Counted from the first letter of the stretch, positions 11,479 through 23,625 are shown. The stretch: 64,000 nt of DNA from Laccaria trichodermophora (GCA_018417955.1 JACTVC010000006.1:930001-994000), one strand, 5' to 3'. The notes: generated by a model not told the origin, from the sequence alone. Program-made: numbers and translations.

Positions 11479-12767
11479 TCAATTACCCTTTCCAAACTTT
11501 GATCCTCGAGCAGGAAGGGGACGAACCAAACATGGCAGTGAGGAAAGCAATCCCACCGGACTAACACTCATTCCATGGCACCAGACCCCTGCTTCACCAT
11601 CAGAGTATCGTTTGAAATTGCCTTCGTGAGGCGCTTGTGTTGAGACCAAGATTCCTACCGCTGCGTTGAATCAGAATTCTATCAAATAATACTACTCATT
11701 CAAGGAACCCCACTCACCTAGCCTTAGCCATGTGATACTCAATACGGTGAAGGTTGTATAAAACTCAGCACAGCCTTCAGAATCACAAGTCTCGGAATGT
11801 CGTTTTTGCCCAGCCGAAATGGGTAGAGCCACAGCAAACCACTTTGTGCAGTCAAGCGATGGGTCCATCGCCTGCTGCGCAATAATATTTTGTGGTGATG
11901 ATAACAGCGAGCTCTGTCCACCGATGTTTGCGGCCAATGCGATTGATTGCCAAGTGCCGAGGTCCGTTAGTGTCCGCAAAATGGGCTAGAGAGAGGCACG
12001 TTGGTTTCGGTGGAAAACAATAATAATGGAGGTCAGATGATACCTATGTATCAGGGTGAAGCACAGCGTGGGGGCAGCAACATCACTAGGTTAACCATGA
12101 ACGTGAGTAAGAGTGAACAGCTTATGACCATGAGGAATAGATATCACGTGATCCACATGCTGGCGAAACGCGACACGCCCATGAATGCAAGCAGAACGGT
12201 GCTTGGGTGGTAGTGTGAGAACGCGAGTGATCAGCACTCGGTCAAATTGGTCTTGTTGGGGCGGATGAAATGGTAAAGCCTCCGATTGATAGCATGATCG
12301 TTGGTAATGAGAACATGATGTAAAAAAAACATATCTGAAAAAGATTGAGAATGAGATTCTTGAGATGCGGGTTTGATCATGACATACTTTGTGGCAGCAG
12401 GCGTCAATAACTGTCCATCACCTTCGTCGCGGATGACTCTAAGAAGAACTAAAAGCAAAGGAACACAGATAGACGTGACAAATAAGGGGATGGCCTGGAT
12501 GAATGTATAGTCAGGGAAAACCAGACCTCTGTGAAAGCATCAATTAGCTTCGAAGCCTTCCACAGACTGAATGTTCAAAAGTAGGGCAAAGACAGCGACA
12601 GCAATGGCCATAAGTATGTGCCTTTTCTTGAGCTTGAACTTGCCAACAGAAGTTGGGATGTTTAGCAGAGACGGCTCAGGCTCCTGAACGAGTGTCGCAC
12701 CAGGTGGTATTGTCGGATCGGCCTCTCCCCTCCTCTCGCGACCGATCTCCGTTGCCATTTTCTTCAT
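11479..12767 (-). CDS. Probable membrane protein gene, exon structure tentative
   Basis: Several minus-strand open segments look coding and colinear. First, MKKMATEIGRERR with a hydrophobic helix HILMAIAVAVFALLLNIQSV (12767-12540). Second, YTFIQAIPLFVTSICVPLLL then LLRVIRDEGDG (about 12533-12231). Third, LGTWQSIALAANIGG to LSITWLRL (about 11989-11710). Fourth, a final exon beginning AVGILVSTQAPHEGNF and ending at 11479. The donor GTGAGT and an acceptor link the last two; earlier joints are unclear and the region near 12.0-12.2 kb is unexplained. It could be two genes or a decaying one. No family recognised. Confidence 0.35.
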
Positions 12768-12883
12768 TATCCGCTAGTGGAGGAGCGTTGATGCTGGTGG
12801 ACGTGATACTGACTTCAGAACCGAACGTTCTGGTCGTTGTCACCATGGCGGTCTTGCGCATAGTGGCTGTACTTGGAATATGA

Positions 12884-12953
12884 CAAACAATGACAAATTT
12901 TCAACTGAAAAGTGGACATCCACTTTTCAGTCTAAAATTTGTAGATGTTTGGT
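12884..12953. repeat. Foldback palindromic element, copy 1 of 5
   Basis: Near-perfect dyad centred on GTGGACATCCAC, with arms containing AACTGAAAAGTGGA and outer ends ACAAACAATGACAAAT and GATGTTTGGT. This copy has diverged most from the consensus core GTGGACGTCCAC. Four further copies lie at 34.7, 42.4, 42.5 and 44.3 kb. Confidence 0.85.
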
Positions 12954-13234
12954 TGGTACCTTCGGAAAGACAGGTCGCTGAATAGCGGGCATTCAAGTTC
13001 TTGATGCTGGAAGCTACTTACTTGACAGTCGGTGATGGTGACACAGGGTGAGAATTGTCGCTGTCATTACCACCGGCATCATAGACCGTCATCCTGAACA
13101 ACGATGCGAGAACCACCAATAGATCACCCATCAACAACAGCAGTGGCATCCTCCGTGGCTGGTTGCAACAAAAGTTCCGCGTTGGACAAATCTTTGGCTG
13201 ACCACAAGATGTTGAGAGATATTACCATCGTGAC

Positions 13235-15656
13235 TCAACCAATCAGAGAATATATTGCGAAAGAGGCATGTTTGTCATTGCATGTATTTAACCATGTGTC
13301 AGAGTGCAGTGAATGTATATGTGATACTGGAAATGCGCGCGCTCCATTTTGGCCGTCATGGAACCATATCTTCCCGTCCGAAGTGATGATGCGACTGTTG
13401 AAATGATAATTACCCGCGTAAATTACACCATGCAAGGTAAATGTTAATGACCTATTATCGCGAAACAGTTTGAATTTGGTGTCGATGATCAGATCTTCTT
13501 GAAGAAGCTGTACCACCAACAAGTGGGGTGCGTATGGTAAAATATCAGGCAGCCGAAGCATGACTTCATGGGAACGTCTGAAACATTTTGGGCAACGTCG
13601 CCAACCGTTCAAGCGGATTTGAAGTGCTTCAGAAAGACGACGGTGTTGGGTTTGCTGTAGTTCTAAACCTTCAAGTGCCGTAAATTCCCTGATGTTACCA
13701 AACATTTGAGTAGTTTTGTAATTACAATCAGGACAAGTAACAGGCGAAGTAAACATGGAAGGATGACCTACAATTTCCTTGATAAGCTGTTGGATGTCGG
13801 TAAAAACATGGCCTTTTGGATATGAGTTGTTGTCATACTCGTACAGTAGTTGTCGCGTGATATCTCTGGCGACTTCAAGGCTGCATGTGCCGTTTTCATA
13901 GGCTGCGAAACCTTGTACCACAGTTTTCATATAAACGCTGAGTGAGGACAACTTGATCGTATGTGCACGTTTGTTTTCTTTCCACATATTATACAGGATT
14001 GCAAAGGGTGCGTCGTAAGCGCAACTATATGAGACGGCATCCCAGATAGGACCTACCGGCGAATAATTGGTTATTGTCGTTTCGGTTTGTGTCGTCGTAT
14101 TGGTTTTTTTTTTGGTTTTTTCAGTTGAAGATGTTTTCGTTTTAGGTTTGATTTTACTTGGATCAGGGATATAGTTTGAAATGGCGGTCTGGGCATTTAT
14201 TTTGAGGTCCCAGGTGCCATCCTTTTGTATGTCTTTTATTTCTTGATCTGTAGGGCCCCATCTCAATGCGGCAATGCAAGGCAATTGCTCCTTTTTTTCG
14301 ATTCTTTTCCACAATTGATATGCGCGGACGGTTGGATTTCTCAAGTCTCCGAAGATGCCTTCAGGTAACGTCCCGTGGTAACGCATAGTTGTTACCTCAT
14401 CAAGTAAAAACAATTCTCTAAATTCTTGTCTGAGGAAACCTGATATACCTTTTGTTATTTTACGAGCGTCAAAACCTTGGATAATGATAGTGCCATCAGC
14501 CGATGCACTTCTGGACAGGCAAGTGTAATAAGATTGAGCAGTCTTGCAATTATTGAGCTCCACAATGTTTAAAGGTCGGGTCTTACCTTGAGCAGCATAA
14601 TCAGTCATAGAAAAATTGGGCAAGACCATAACTTGTTGTCGAGTGAGGGTGACCATATGATCATTGGGCAGTAGAGCTTTGACTGTAGAACTCGTTCTTG
14701 ACATAGGTACGACGTTGAGTGGAAGTCCTGGCAGTTCTACATTTCTCGGGGGATTTACGAGTTTCACGAACAGTGTTTCTAGTACCTTTTTTCCATGGTC
14801 TCCGATGAAATCATTCCATCCTACGACGACAGCCTCTTGTCCTTTTGTGATGCAGAGTTCTGTAGCGTCGTTGATCCTGACCATGACGGGCATACCTAAA
14901 CAGATTGACAATTTTCCTGGAATGTGTTCACTGGTACATGGCGATGCATTCCATAAGACACTTTGTAGTCTGATAGCAATGTTTCCCAGGCGACCAGTTT
15001 TTCCTGTGAGCGAAGCGGAGTTGCTAAGTTTGTCAATGGAGTAGAAATGCTCCAGGCTTTGACCAGTATCACGAGCAAAACGATTGCTACCTATTTCGTT
15101 AATTCTGTCTTTTTGAGAATTCCAGGCAGTTATGATTGACACGTGTCGAAAGCGAGGGTCATTGATTTGAGGTTGATCCCTTCGTCTGCCGGCAATTCTA
15201 GTGTTCAAAAAGGCGACGTCGCTGTGCGTACAAGCTGCGTATCTCATGTTTTCCAAGGCAGTTCGCAATTTCGCATCTTCAGGAGACTGTACTGTTTGCC
15301 TCATATTTTGTTTCAAAATAACAACTGTAGTAAATTGATGCCATAAGATTTTACCTATCGTGCTTTCTTGTGAATTCTTAGAATGTGAGAAGTCTTGAAT
15401 TTTGGCAACTTCATTGCTATAAAGGGCATGTCCTCTTGCGGGGGGTAGTTGAGCAAAGTCTCCCGCTACGATCATGTTAATACCACCAAAAGGTTTATCG
15501 TGAACGTTTCGAACTTGACTTAAACGTGAACTAATAGCGTAGAGCTCATGACATGCTACCATAGATATTTCATCAATGAAGACATATTGTATGCCTTGCA
15601 TGCGTATGCGCGCGTCGTGTACCGCTTTCACTTCGGAAATACGAGGTTGTCGATCC
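13235..15656 (-). pseudogene. Helitron RepHel C-terminal part: Pif1 helicase plus USP-like domain
   Basis: Continuation of the RepHel protein after the frameshift. Helicase motifs: FIDEISM (Walker B), MIVAGDFAQLPPARG, LKQNMRQ, GMPVMVRIN and YYTCLSRSASADG. A C-terminal module of roughly 270 residues follows, with a cysteine box SYSCAYDAPFAILYNMW, a candidate zinc ribbon (CPDC about 50 residues before CPKC) and a histidine box GNYHFNSRI then GKIWFHDG. This order matches ubiquitin-specific-protease-like (C19) peptidases. The module is in frame with the helicase and so belongs to the transposon. The protease name is inference from motif order. Confidence 0.85.
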
Positions 15657-18600
15657 TCATCTTCTTTTTTTGAAATGTGTATACTTAACCGAATGATAAG
15701 TATGACCGTTTAATAAAGCGGCTGCGGTACCTGTAGGCGCTAATATTATAAAACGGTGGGCCTCGTTTTTCCGTTCAAACATTTCTGCAATAGCCTTGAG
15801 TACTTGACTCTTGCTGGTACCTCCCATACCGCCGAGATACATTTTTAGTTGATTTGGGGGTGCCAAGGAGGAGGCATGGTTAGCGACAATTCGAAAAGCT
15901 CGCTCTTGTTCGTCATTTAGTTCGTACTTTATCACCGTTTCATCGATTATGTCGTTATGAATCTCCTTCTGCGCTTTGAATGTCTTGGTAAAATAATTCG
16001 CGGTTAGCACACGTACTTTATCTGAAGATTTATCTGAATCTATGGGTTGTTGCTCTTCGGACATAGGCAGATGTGCATTTTTTAGTGTTAACAGTTTTTG
16101 CTTTGCTTCGTTAACGAGCGTTTTCCACTGATTTGCGCTACGTAATATTTGTGGCTTGAAATGTGCGTAGGGCTGTATTATATAATTTTTGCAATTGTCG
16201 AGCCAACCACAAGACATCATGATTCTGTCCACATCGGCCATCTGGGAAAGTTTGCGTTGAGAGATTTTGCCAATTTCTGGAGCTGTCTCGTCCGTTATAT
16301 CGTATTCTGAACCATATGTTGTTCCGTTGTCTGGGTCGATGTCGAGATCAACTTCACCCATGAACCTATCGCCAATAGAGAATACTTTATTCGCCGCAAC
16401 ACCTTTTGCTTTCAATACGGCGTGATAATCATCTCTTGCATCGTTGCACTCGTACCTCAAGTTGAAGTTACTCATCAACCTCTTTTGTTCGGAAGAAAAT
16501 GGAAACGTGGTAAAAGCGTCATGCCAACTTTCGCCTTCTTGTTTTAATTCCTTACCAGTTCTCCAAGGAACAAGCAGAGTGAGCACAGTACAACAGTAAA
16601 ATTCTCTGTCTCCCTGGTCAGCACGGGGTAAAGTGCCTCCAACAAAGTTGGGTATGAAGTTTGTTAATCGATTGGGGTCGCAAGAGACGGCATGTGTTTT
16701 GTATAGAGGATGTTCGGGCAAAAAGGCATGTTTCAAGATGTCGAGGGTGTCGTCGTCCCTCTCAACTTCTTGAATATCCGCGTCATGCGCCGTTTGCAAT
16801 ACTTCAAGAAACTCTATTTGGGCTTTCTTCGATCGACGCTTTCTCACCGATGTCTGCATCCATTCAATGAGAGTAAGATTTGAGAAAGCTTCAGGTCGAT
16901 AAATGTAGTCATCTACGTTGGATTTAGCAACATAGTGACCTTGTTCTCGCCCCAGGACAACTTTATCCTCGTTCTTGGTTTGGTCGTTGTCTTGCCTTGG
17001 ACCAAAAGCCGTACCATCCTCATATAGTTTCTCAAGAGTGTGAATTCTTTCGTCGTATACGTCATGTCGAGCGTCGTTTTGATTAGCCATTTCGTCATCA
17101 TAATCGTTATTTCCGTGTTCAACGAGGTCTTCTTCATTACGACAGTCAGACTGACTTAAAACTTTTTGTACCACTTCGCTTGTCTTTATATTTGTGGCTT
17201 TGTTGTTTAATGCGTTATCGTGACCTCCTCCTTTGTACATATGATTGTTGGTAGCTTCGTCGTGATCAACGTTCATATCGTCATTAGTTTTCTCGGGCAA
17301 ATCGGCATCAACGTTCATATCGTCGTTAATTTCCTCGGGCAAAACGGTAATTGAATTGATCTCCATTCCGTGATCCACATCGAGGTGAGTGTTCAGCAAA
17401 TCTACGTTCATCTCTAAATTATTTTGCTCGTTTTCATCTGATTTATAATCGTCTTCGTTAGATGTTGTATCCCAGGCCCTACGAATGTGGTACACAAAAC
17501 CTTTCCACCAAAACATCACAAATTTATGGCTAGTGTAGTGGTCTGGATGTTCTAAAAGGTACATAGCAGCCATCGGACTTCCCAATTCGATCTTCGTAGA
17601 CAAGCTATTGACAACTTTGAGCAATATTTTTCGAGCGCCTTCCAATGGCTTGACTTCTCCGTCAACAAGATGTGGATTTGATTCAAAAATATCATATGCT
17701 GAAGAAAAAATTTGATGCGTTTTCAAGCTCTGCTTAGTGATGTAATCAGATATGTAGGCCACGATTGCTTTAACTGCAGTGCCCGATAGCAAACTAGTCA
17801 CATCAGTGTTGGACCGCATTAAGTACGTTATGCAAGGTGTGAGGGTGTTCATCATAGGTTCCAATTTTTTCATATTGAGATGACCGTCAACAGGATCTAC
17901 TTCAGTTTGATGGAAAATTTCTCTAGGAAATCGTGCTTTACAAATTCCATCCTTGTTTAGGCATCCTCTTGGTCCTTGAATATCAGTTTCTGTGGATTCG
18001 TCTTGAGATGTATCGTTTACTCCTTTTTTCTTTGCTTTGCTAACGACTTTGACCATGGGAGTACATGTTCTATGTAGGTTTGAACGAAAGATGAGGTCGT
18101 CTACTGTGTTATTGTAAAGGCTAAACCAATTTTTGACTGCTAGACATTGGAAACAGTTATTGCAGTTTTCATGGGTACACAGCGAAGGCGGCATATCTGG
18201 GAAAGTTTGTGTTGGATCTCGATAGTCGGTAGGTATCTCCGGCGCTATGTCATCGGGTTTTAAAATAGTGTGAATTCCCTGCTTTGTGGAATTGACTATA
18301 GGCACTTTTGCTTTAACATCGTTCATTGTGCCTGTTAAAAATTCTCCCACGTGTGAACCTTCTAAATAAGTTATTAATGCTTCTTGAAAGGGCCCGTCAG
18401 CAGCCATCAGACGGTCCCTAATTTCCTGAGGAGACAATGCACCTTTTATCCAAAGCAACATATGAAAGTGTAGCGTCAGACGACCTTGTTGCTCTACGGT
18501 TCCATAATATGCGGAAGTATCGCCATATAATCCGCGATCGTTTGTGCCCACACCCAAGACGTGTTTAATGAAACAAGAGATCATGACATGAAAAAATTGC

Positions 18601-19691
18601 GCAGCCGCTACAGGGTTCCTCCTCACAAGACGATAACGTTCTTGCGCAGATCGCAGATCAGGGCAGAATTTGATTTGTTCATCAGCGAAATAAAGACAGA
18701 GAGGGTGCCGATTGTCTGCCGGTGAAAGTGTGATAAACCATGTAGGAGCTCCTTTAAAAGCGATGGTGGACCATATTTCATTTCGCATGTGCTTTTTGTT
18801 TGTCAAAGATCCTTTCACGTGGCCGCCGATATGGTCTATAGATTCTAAGATGGAAAAGCAAAGCTTTTCCTCATTAGTTTCCGGCTTGACCCTTTCGCCT
18901 CCTTTCAATCTTTCAGCGATGCTTTTCAAAACATCGGGTTTGATTTGATTTAGTTTTTCAGAAATTTCGCCAAATTTGTGTCTCTTTGCTAGAAGAAAAC
19001 TACCGGTTACACCACCCTTGAGTTGCTCATGATTGAATGCAACGATGGGAAAATACACATCGGTTTGAAATCGCTTATCGTGATACAATAAGAAATGTTT
19101 TTTGATCTTCATTTCCGAATTTTTGTTTGTATGCCTAGCTTGGCCGATACCTCCTAAACCATACGGAAACAACCATGGAAACATTTGAGGATACGCTTGT
19201 GGATTATCGTACATAGACTGAGGAACGGAGTCGTGACCAATCCCCAATGTTTTACCCTCGCTTTCAAGGTGAAGTAAAGCTGCGGCTTTCAGGGCCTTCA
19301 TTGTCATGTTGGAATACTCAAGACCAGTGAGCCCGTGAACTGTGAAAGAGCAGTCTCCTTCTTCAGTACCTTCCTCTTCTTCCATATCATGCACACTCAT
19401 AGCGGATGCAAGTTTATTGCTAGAACCCTCTGATGTCTTACGATAATCAACATGGACCGGAACACCATTCAGAGGATAAGTATTCAAATTTTCGGCGGAT
19501 ATTTCTAGATCTTCGTAATCTGCATGATTCAGTTTGAGCCATTCTAAGGCTGCAGCCACTTTGTTCCTGCGAACCAACATAGGTGTTCTTTCAAAATCTT
19601 TGTCACAGGGTTGGGCACTTCCGGTAAACACGAATGCTAAAACTTGGTCAAGTTCCTCTCTTGATGGAGGAAGTTTGTGGTATACTTTCAA
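15657..19691 (-). pseudogene. Helitron RepHel N-terminal part: HUH nuclease and start of Pif1 helicase
   Basis: Frame of 1344 codons. It opens in what looks like the end of the N-terminal extension common in fungal Helitrons (KLPPSREELDQVLAFVFTG). The Helitron-like Rep domain shows the HUH pair in LTLHFHMLLW (about residue 407) and the two-tyrosine motif AYISDYITK (about 650), so nuclease residues are kept. Cys-rich segments (CTHENCNNCFQC) lie between. Helicase motif I is a Walker A variant, YLGGMGGTSKSQVL (about 1285), followed by FIILAPTGTAAALLNG. The frame ends KKRR-stop at a run of seven A; the remainder of the helicase continues in another frame. Confidence 0.9.
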
Positions 19692-19692
19692 T

Positions 19693-21410
19693 CAGTACTT
19701 CATCATGCCCCACTGATTCCTGCAGGAATGGAGCCATTCCACTGGAATCCGCAGGAATGGCACAGGAATCCACAGGAATGGACAGGAATGGCACTGGAAT
19801 CCACAGGAATGACACAGGAATCCACAGGAATCCACTGGAATGGACAGGAATGGCACAGGAATGGACAGGAATGGCCTAAAACACATCTTTTTCCAAGCTT
19901 AGCTAAATGTCACATGACTTCATCAACTCAGACCTTATGTTCATAATTTCTAAGAATTCCTTATGCTATTTAGGCTTGAATAGGGAGAATCACAGTGTAT
20001 TTGATAGAACTACATAAATCTATTCTACTACATTGAGTGTTAAAGGGAGGGGGGAGGAGTGGGGGAGAGTGATGGAGGGGGGAGGGAGTGGTAGGGAGAG
20101 AGAGTAGTGGAGAAGGAAGGGGGGGGAGCAGGAAATGAGGGAGGGGGGAAGGGAAAAGGAAAGGGAGACAAGGAATAGGGGATTGACAAGGAAGGGGGAG
20201 GGAAAAGGGAGGGGGAGGAACAAAGGGGGGAGGGAAAAGGAAGGGGGAGAGAAAAGGGGAGATGGACAAAGAATGGGGAGAGAAAGGGGAGGGGAGATGG
20301 ACAAGGAAGGGGGAGAGAAAGGGGAGGGGAGAGGACAAAGATAGGCTAAAGGAAGGGGGGACAGGGAAGGGGGGAAAAGGGAGGGAAGGAAGGCTCGACG
20401 ACGTGGGCGCGCGTTGTCGTCGTGTCGCGTTGTCGTCAATGTGTTGCGTTGTCGACGACGTGGGCGCTCGACGATGTGGGTGCGCGTCGTCGTCGTGTTG
20501 CGTTGTCGTTGTTGTGTTGCGTCGCCGTCGTGTCATCGTCGTGTCGCGTCGCCGTCGTGTCGTCGTATGCGCTCGTCGTCGTCTTCGCCAACAGGGTGGG
20601 CGCTCTATGTCGTGGGCCCTCGTTGTCGTCGTGTCGTAACGTGGTGTGGTATTTGTCAACGGGCACTCATCGTCGTGAGCGCCCGTCCTGTCGTGGTGGT
20701 CGTTAACGAGACATGTTGGGATGGGGCACTCACCTTGTTGCCACGTCGCTGACAGCGACGTGGCACCTTGGTTTCCCAACGTCGGGGGCACGTCCTCGTC
20801 CGTGGTCGTGGCCGTCTGTTGACGTGGCCATCCTCCGTTGACGTGGTCGTCGTCCGTTGATGTGGTTGTCGTCCATTGGCGTGTAGTCGTCGTCCTCGTC
20901 GTCCATTGACGTGGTCGACATCCGTTGACGTGTGGCCGTCCTCGACGCTGACGTGTCGTCGTCCATCGTCGTCCTCGGTGGGCGGTGACGGCGACGGCGA
21001 CGGTTGTTGCTGGCGGTGGCCGTTGGCGAGGGTGGTGACGTGGTGTGCTGGGTTGTTGTCGACGACGATGGTGGTGGTTAGAAGACAAACGTTGTGGATT
21101 GTTTGATGATGCGAAATCGAGCCTCGGCGTTTGCCGAGACTCGATTTGGGTATGGGTATATTAATGTTTATTAATATTATTGATTAGTAATGTGTATTCC
21201 GGACATTGCATTCCAGTTGCATTCCTTTTTGTCCATTCCGGGGACCATTCCGGCTACTAATCAGGAATGACATCATTCCTGAGGAATATTTGTCCCCCGG
21301 AATGTCATTTTGGCTGGTGTCTCTGCCAAATTTGATTCCTCTGGATTCCACTGGATTCCGCAGGAATGACCGGAATCCGGCAGGAATCAGTGGGGCATGA
21401 TAAAGACCTC
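19693..21410. mobile_element. 1718-bp hAT-like non-coding element, copy 1
   Basis: Bounded by imperfect terminal inverted repeats: CAGTACTTCATCATGCCCC at the left, and at the right a complement reading GAGGTCTTTATCATGCCCC; the inner part, through ATCATGCCCCACTGATTCC, is perfect. Subterminal arrays of GGAATG/GGAATCC units lie at about 19725-19880 and more loosely at 21190-21390. The middle is a mostly homopurine tract (20041-20395), then a CGTCG-rich repeat region (20400-21090) with a hairpin at 20740-20764 and another near 21113-21148. A 372-codon low-complexity frame (19970-21088, minus) is probably not a gene. The right flank starts CGGACTTC, one half of an 8-bp target duplication whose partner is beside copy 2. 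Confidence 0.85.
20041..20395. repeat. Homopurine tract in the 1718-bp element (copy 1)
   Basis: About 350 bases almost wholly A and G on the plus strand, built from GGGAGG, GGAAAGG and GGAGAG words. Such tracts can form triplex DNA and are replication obstacles in other systems. The mirror tract of copy 2, homopyrimidine on the plus strand, is at about 31803-32157. Confidence 0.8.
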
Positions 21411-22071
21411 CGGACTTCAGTAACACAAAAGATACGACGACCAGTTCCCATTCGAATGTTCGGATATTCGTTCACTTGCAGAGACTACGATGCATATGTA
21501 CGACAGAGGTCTGAACTACTGAATTCTTCTCGTGGCCGTGCTGCATTGTTGCGTGGTGGCATCGTGTGGCGACTCGCAATGGAAACAATGAGTATCGATC
21601 ATGCTCTACAAGGCCCTTCAATCAGTGCATCTGTTGAAAGATGTGGCTTGTACGTTGCCGTGGGTGATCAAATATTGTGCGACGACGATCTCTCACAAGA
21701 CGAGTTGGACATGTTATGTGGAGTGTATCATTGTGAAACAAGTATGCATTCACGTATTGTCTACCATTATCAACTACAACACATCTTTTTCAGCAACGAA
21801 AAATCAGTTTGCACTGAAATCATGGTGGCCTTTGACGTCAACGTACGAACAATTGAAATGTGGTGAAAACTATGGGCGATGGACTGAATACAACGAGGCG
21901 GAATATCAGAAGAGGCTTGACGAAATCAGGCACTGGGGAGCACAACCTTTAGCAGCAGGAGTTTGGAGAGATCATCTCAGGGGTCATAACTGGACGAGAC
22001 AGCTGAAACAAAAAGCATCCAAATACTCAACTGAGTTTTTCGACTCGATAAATTTGCCGTGCTTGGTCTAA
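21411..22071 (+). pseudogene. C-terminal half of split large family gene G
   Basis: Begins within the duplicated octamer CGGACTTC and reads TSVTQKIRRPVPIRMFGYSF, RGRAALLRGGIVWRLAMETM, LSQDELDMLCGVYHC. After an intron at 21742-21793 it continues ALKSWWPLTSTYEQL and EAEYQKRLDEIRHWGAQPL to a stop at 22071. It lacks a start; the N-terminal half is on the other strand at 32506-34370. The same arrangement of blocks occurs in the related frame at 23.6-26.2 kb. Function of the family is unknown to me. Confidence 0.85.
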
Positions 22072-22583
22072 CTTCATCATGTCTGTACCATCCTCCATTG
22101 TTCTGCATCTTTCATCAAGCTACCACGAAATTGCGACACAATCGATCGCTTGAAAGTAAAGTCCCCATTTATGCCAGTGTCGCCAAGTGCATTCATTTGC
22201 TTCGATCATATCATCGGTTTTTTTTTGTTTCTTCTTTTTTGTTTTTCACATCAGCCGATGAACATTATATTTTATATGTTGCAGGTATGTTTCAATCAGG
22301 CGCCAACCACAATTGACTACATTGGCCATGCGTTTGATGTCCATTGTTGCCAAGTACATGATGAAGTTCGGTTTTATGATCAACGCATTTTGTTTTCATT
22401 GTAAGGTGAGTCACCATGATCTGTATATTCAGTTGGTGATCGGATTATTTTGGGCGATCGAGCGCGTGGTCTCACCGGCCCGTATGATGTAAGTAAGTTG
22501 ACTCTCAGAGGTTGGAAGGAGCCGTAGTATGATCCTCTCCACTCTAAAATCGTGTTCAAATTGGAGATTGATAAACCGTTTAA
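22072..22583. other. Gap, nothing supported
   Basis: Contains T-rich sequence and short chance frames. It may include 3' sequence of the split gene. No gene or repeat was recognised. Confidence 0.4.
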
Positions 22584-23279
22584 CTAGTTCTCAGACTCAT
22601 CCGAGTCTGTATCCATAGGAGGATTGTCCATCTCATAACCCAACTGAGCCTCAGTATTTTCTTCGTTGTCGCGTAACATTCCAACTACCTCAGTCAAAAA
22701 TGTAAGCGCATTATCCATCTTCTCTCCAAACTCTTTGTTCTTTTGTGAAGCTGTCGCTAATTTTGTGTGTAAAGCTTGTGCGTAAGACGTCATTTTGCAA
22801 GCTTTATCATAGACGTTGGGATAGGCTTGGGTGTGTAACATTTCTAATCGCTCTTGCCCTTTTTCTTGTCAGACGTTGCTTGTTTGCTATTGTCAACTCG
22901 TCTTTCAGGGTTTAAGATCAAATGATGGCTAACTTATTATGCTATCAAGCTCAATGTCGGCATCGTCATCAGCGATTTCGAAAGCTTCCACGGCTTGTAG
23001 AAATTCATCAGCTGCGCTTTTAAGCGCCTCCCAATCGCTGTCAAGGTTATTGCTAGCTCTGTCGTCTAAGATATCGCACACCGTCTTGTGAACTCGTTTC
23101 GGGTCGAATTCCATAAAGTCGAAGTGTTTAACAAGATGTTTAGTGTGGAGCACTACTTGCAGTAGGGGTCCCCTCAGGTAGTGGGACAGCCGTAGGGAGT
23201 CTGACGGATTCGCGCACAAAGGTGTGAAGACCTTGTCAAAGTCTAGAACGGCAGCTAAGCGCCTGGGATCGTAGAACAT
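22584..23279 (-). CDS. Small uncharacterised charged protein, two tentative exons
   Basis: Exon 1 runs from the ATG at 23279 (MFYDPRRLAAVLDFDKVF) to about 22936 and contains DSDWEALKSAADEFLQAVEA followed by FEIADDDADIELD. A second open segment to 22584 reads KGQERLEMLHTQAYPNVYDK and ends DMDSDESEN-like acidic (actual end DTDSDESEN). The connecting intron is plausible but not certain; if it is wrong, exon 1 ends at 22929. The DW-AA-F-FE-AD pattern is shared with the coiled-coil gene at 7.9-8.4 kb. It lies between pieces of repeats, so it may be transposon cargo or a local gene. Function unknown. Confidence 0.4.
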
Positions 23280-23625
23280 GACAGTTCACGGTACTCGTAT
23301 CCCGATCTCCACAGACAGTCCCGATGGAGATTGCTTCAGCTGCGTAATCGGTATTCTCGTGTCCCGCGTCCTCTGAGAGCTCAGAATAGCCGTTAGTAGG
23401 GCTACATATCGAGCGATACAGAGTAAATGGCGGTAAGAAAGATATATTGCCTCATGTGTAACATGAGGTAGTATAGGTACAATGCTTATGTAATAAAATG
23501 TAATGAGTAAATGGAGACACGAAATGCCGGATCGAGAGTTGAATCTCGGGGAGTGGGAAGTCAAAGTAAAGGCAATGAAGTACTGATTTGCCGTGTTACA
23601 AAGCCCCCCACTTACCACTGTCCGT

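Larger units (their letters stand above)
13235..19692 (-). mobile_element. Helitron, 5'-truncated, with one frameshift
   Basis: Rolling-circle transposon carrying a HUH-type Rep nuclease and a Pif1-like helicase on the minus strand. The coding part is cut at its N-terminal side at 19692, where the 1718-bp element begins, so the usual upstream part and the 5' terminus are missing. A one-base disruption at 15665-15671 splits the protein. I could not identify a convincing CTRR/hairpin 3' end, so the 3' boundary is not set. Confidence 0.85.

Noticed and set aside
15657..15680. Programmed minus-1 ribosomal frameshift in the Helitron
   Set aside because: The shift needed is the skipping of one base, not re-reading, and codon phase at the A run does not give a standard X-XXY-YYZ slippery site. 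A mutation or sequencing error is simpler.
19970..21088. 372-codon open frame in the 1718-bp element (and its twin at 31110-32228)
   Set aside because: It is built from CGTCG-type and homopurine simple sequence, giving His/Arg/Thr/Pro/Ser runs in several frames at once. No domain, no codon structure and no partner exons; openness follows from the repeat composition.
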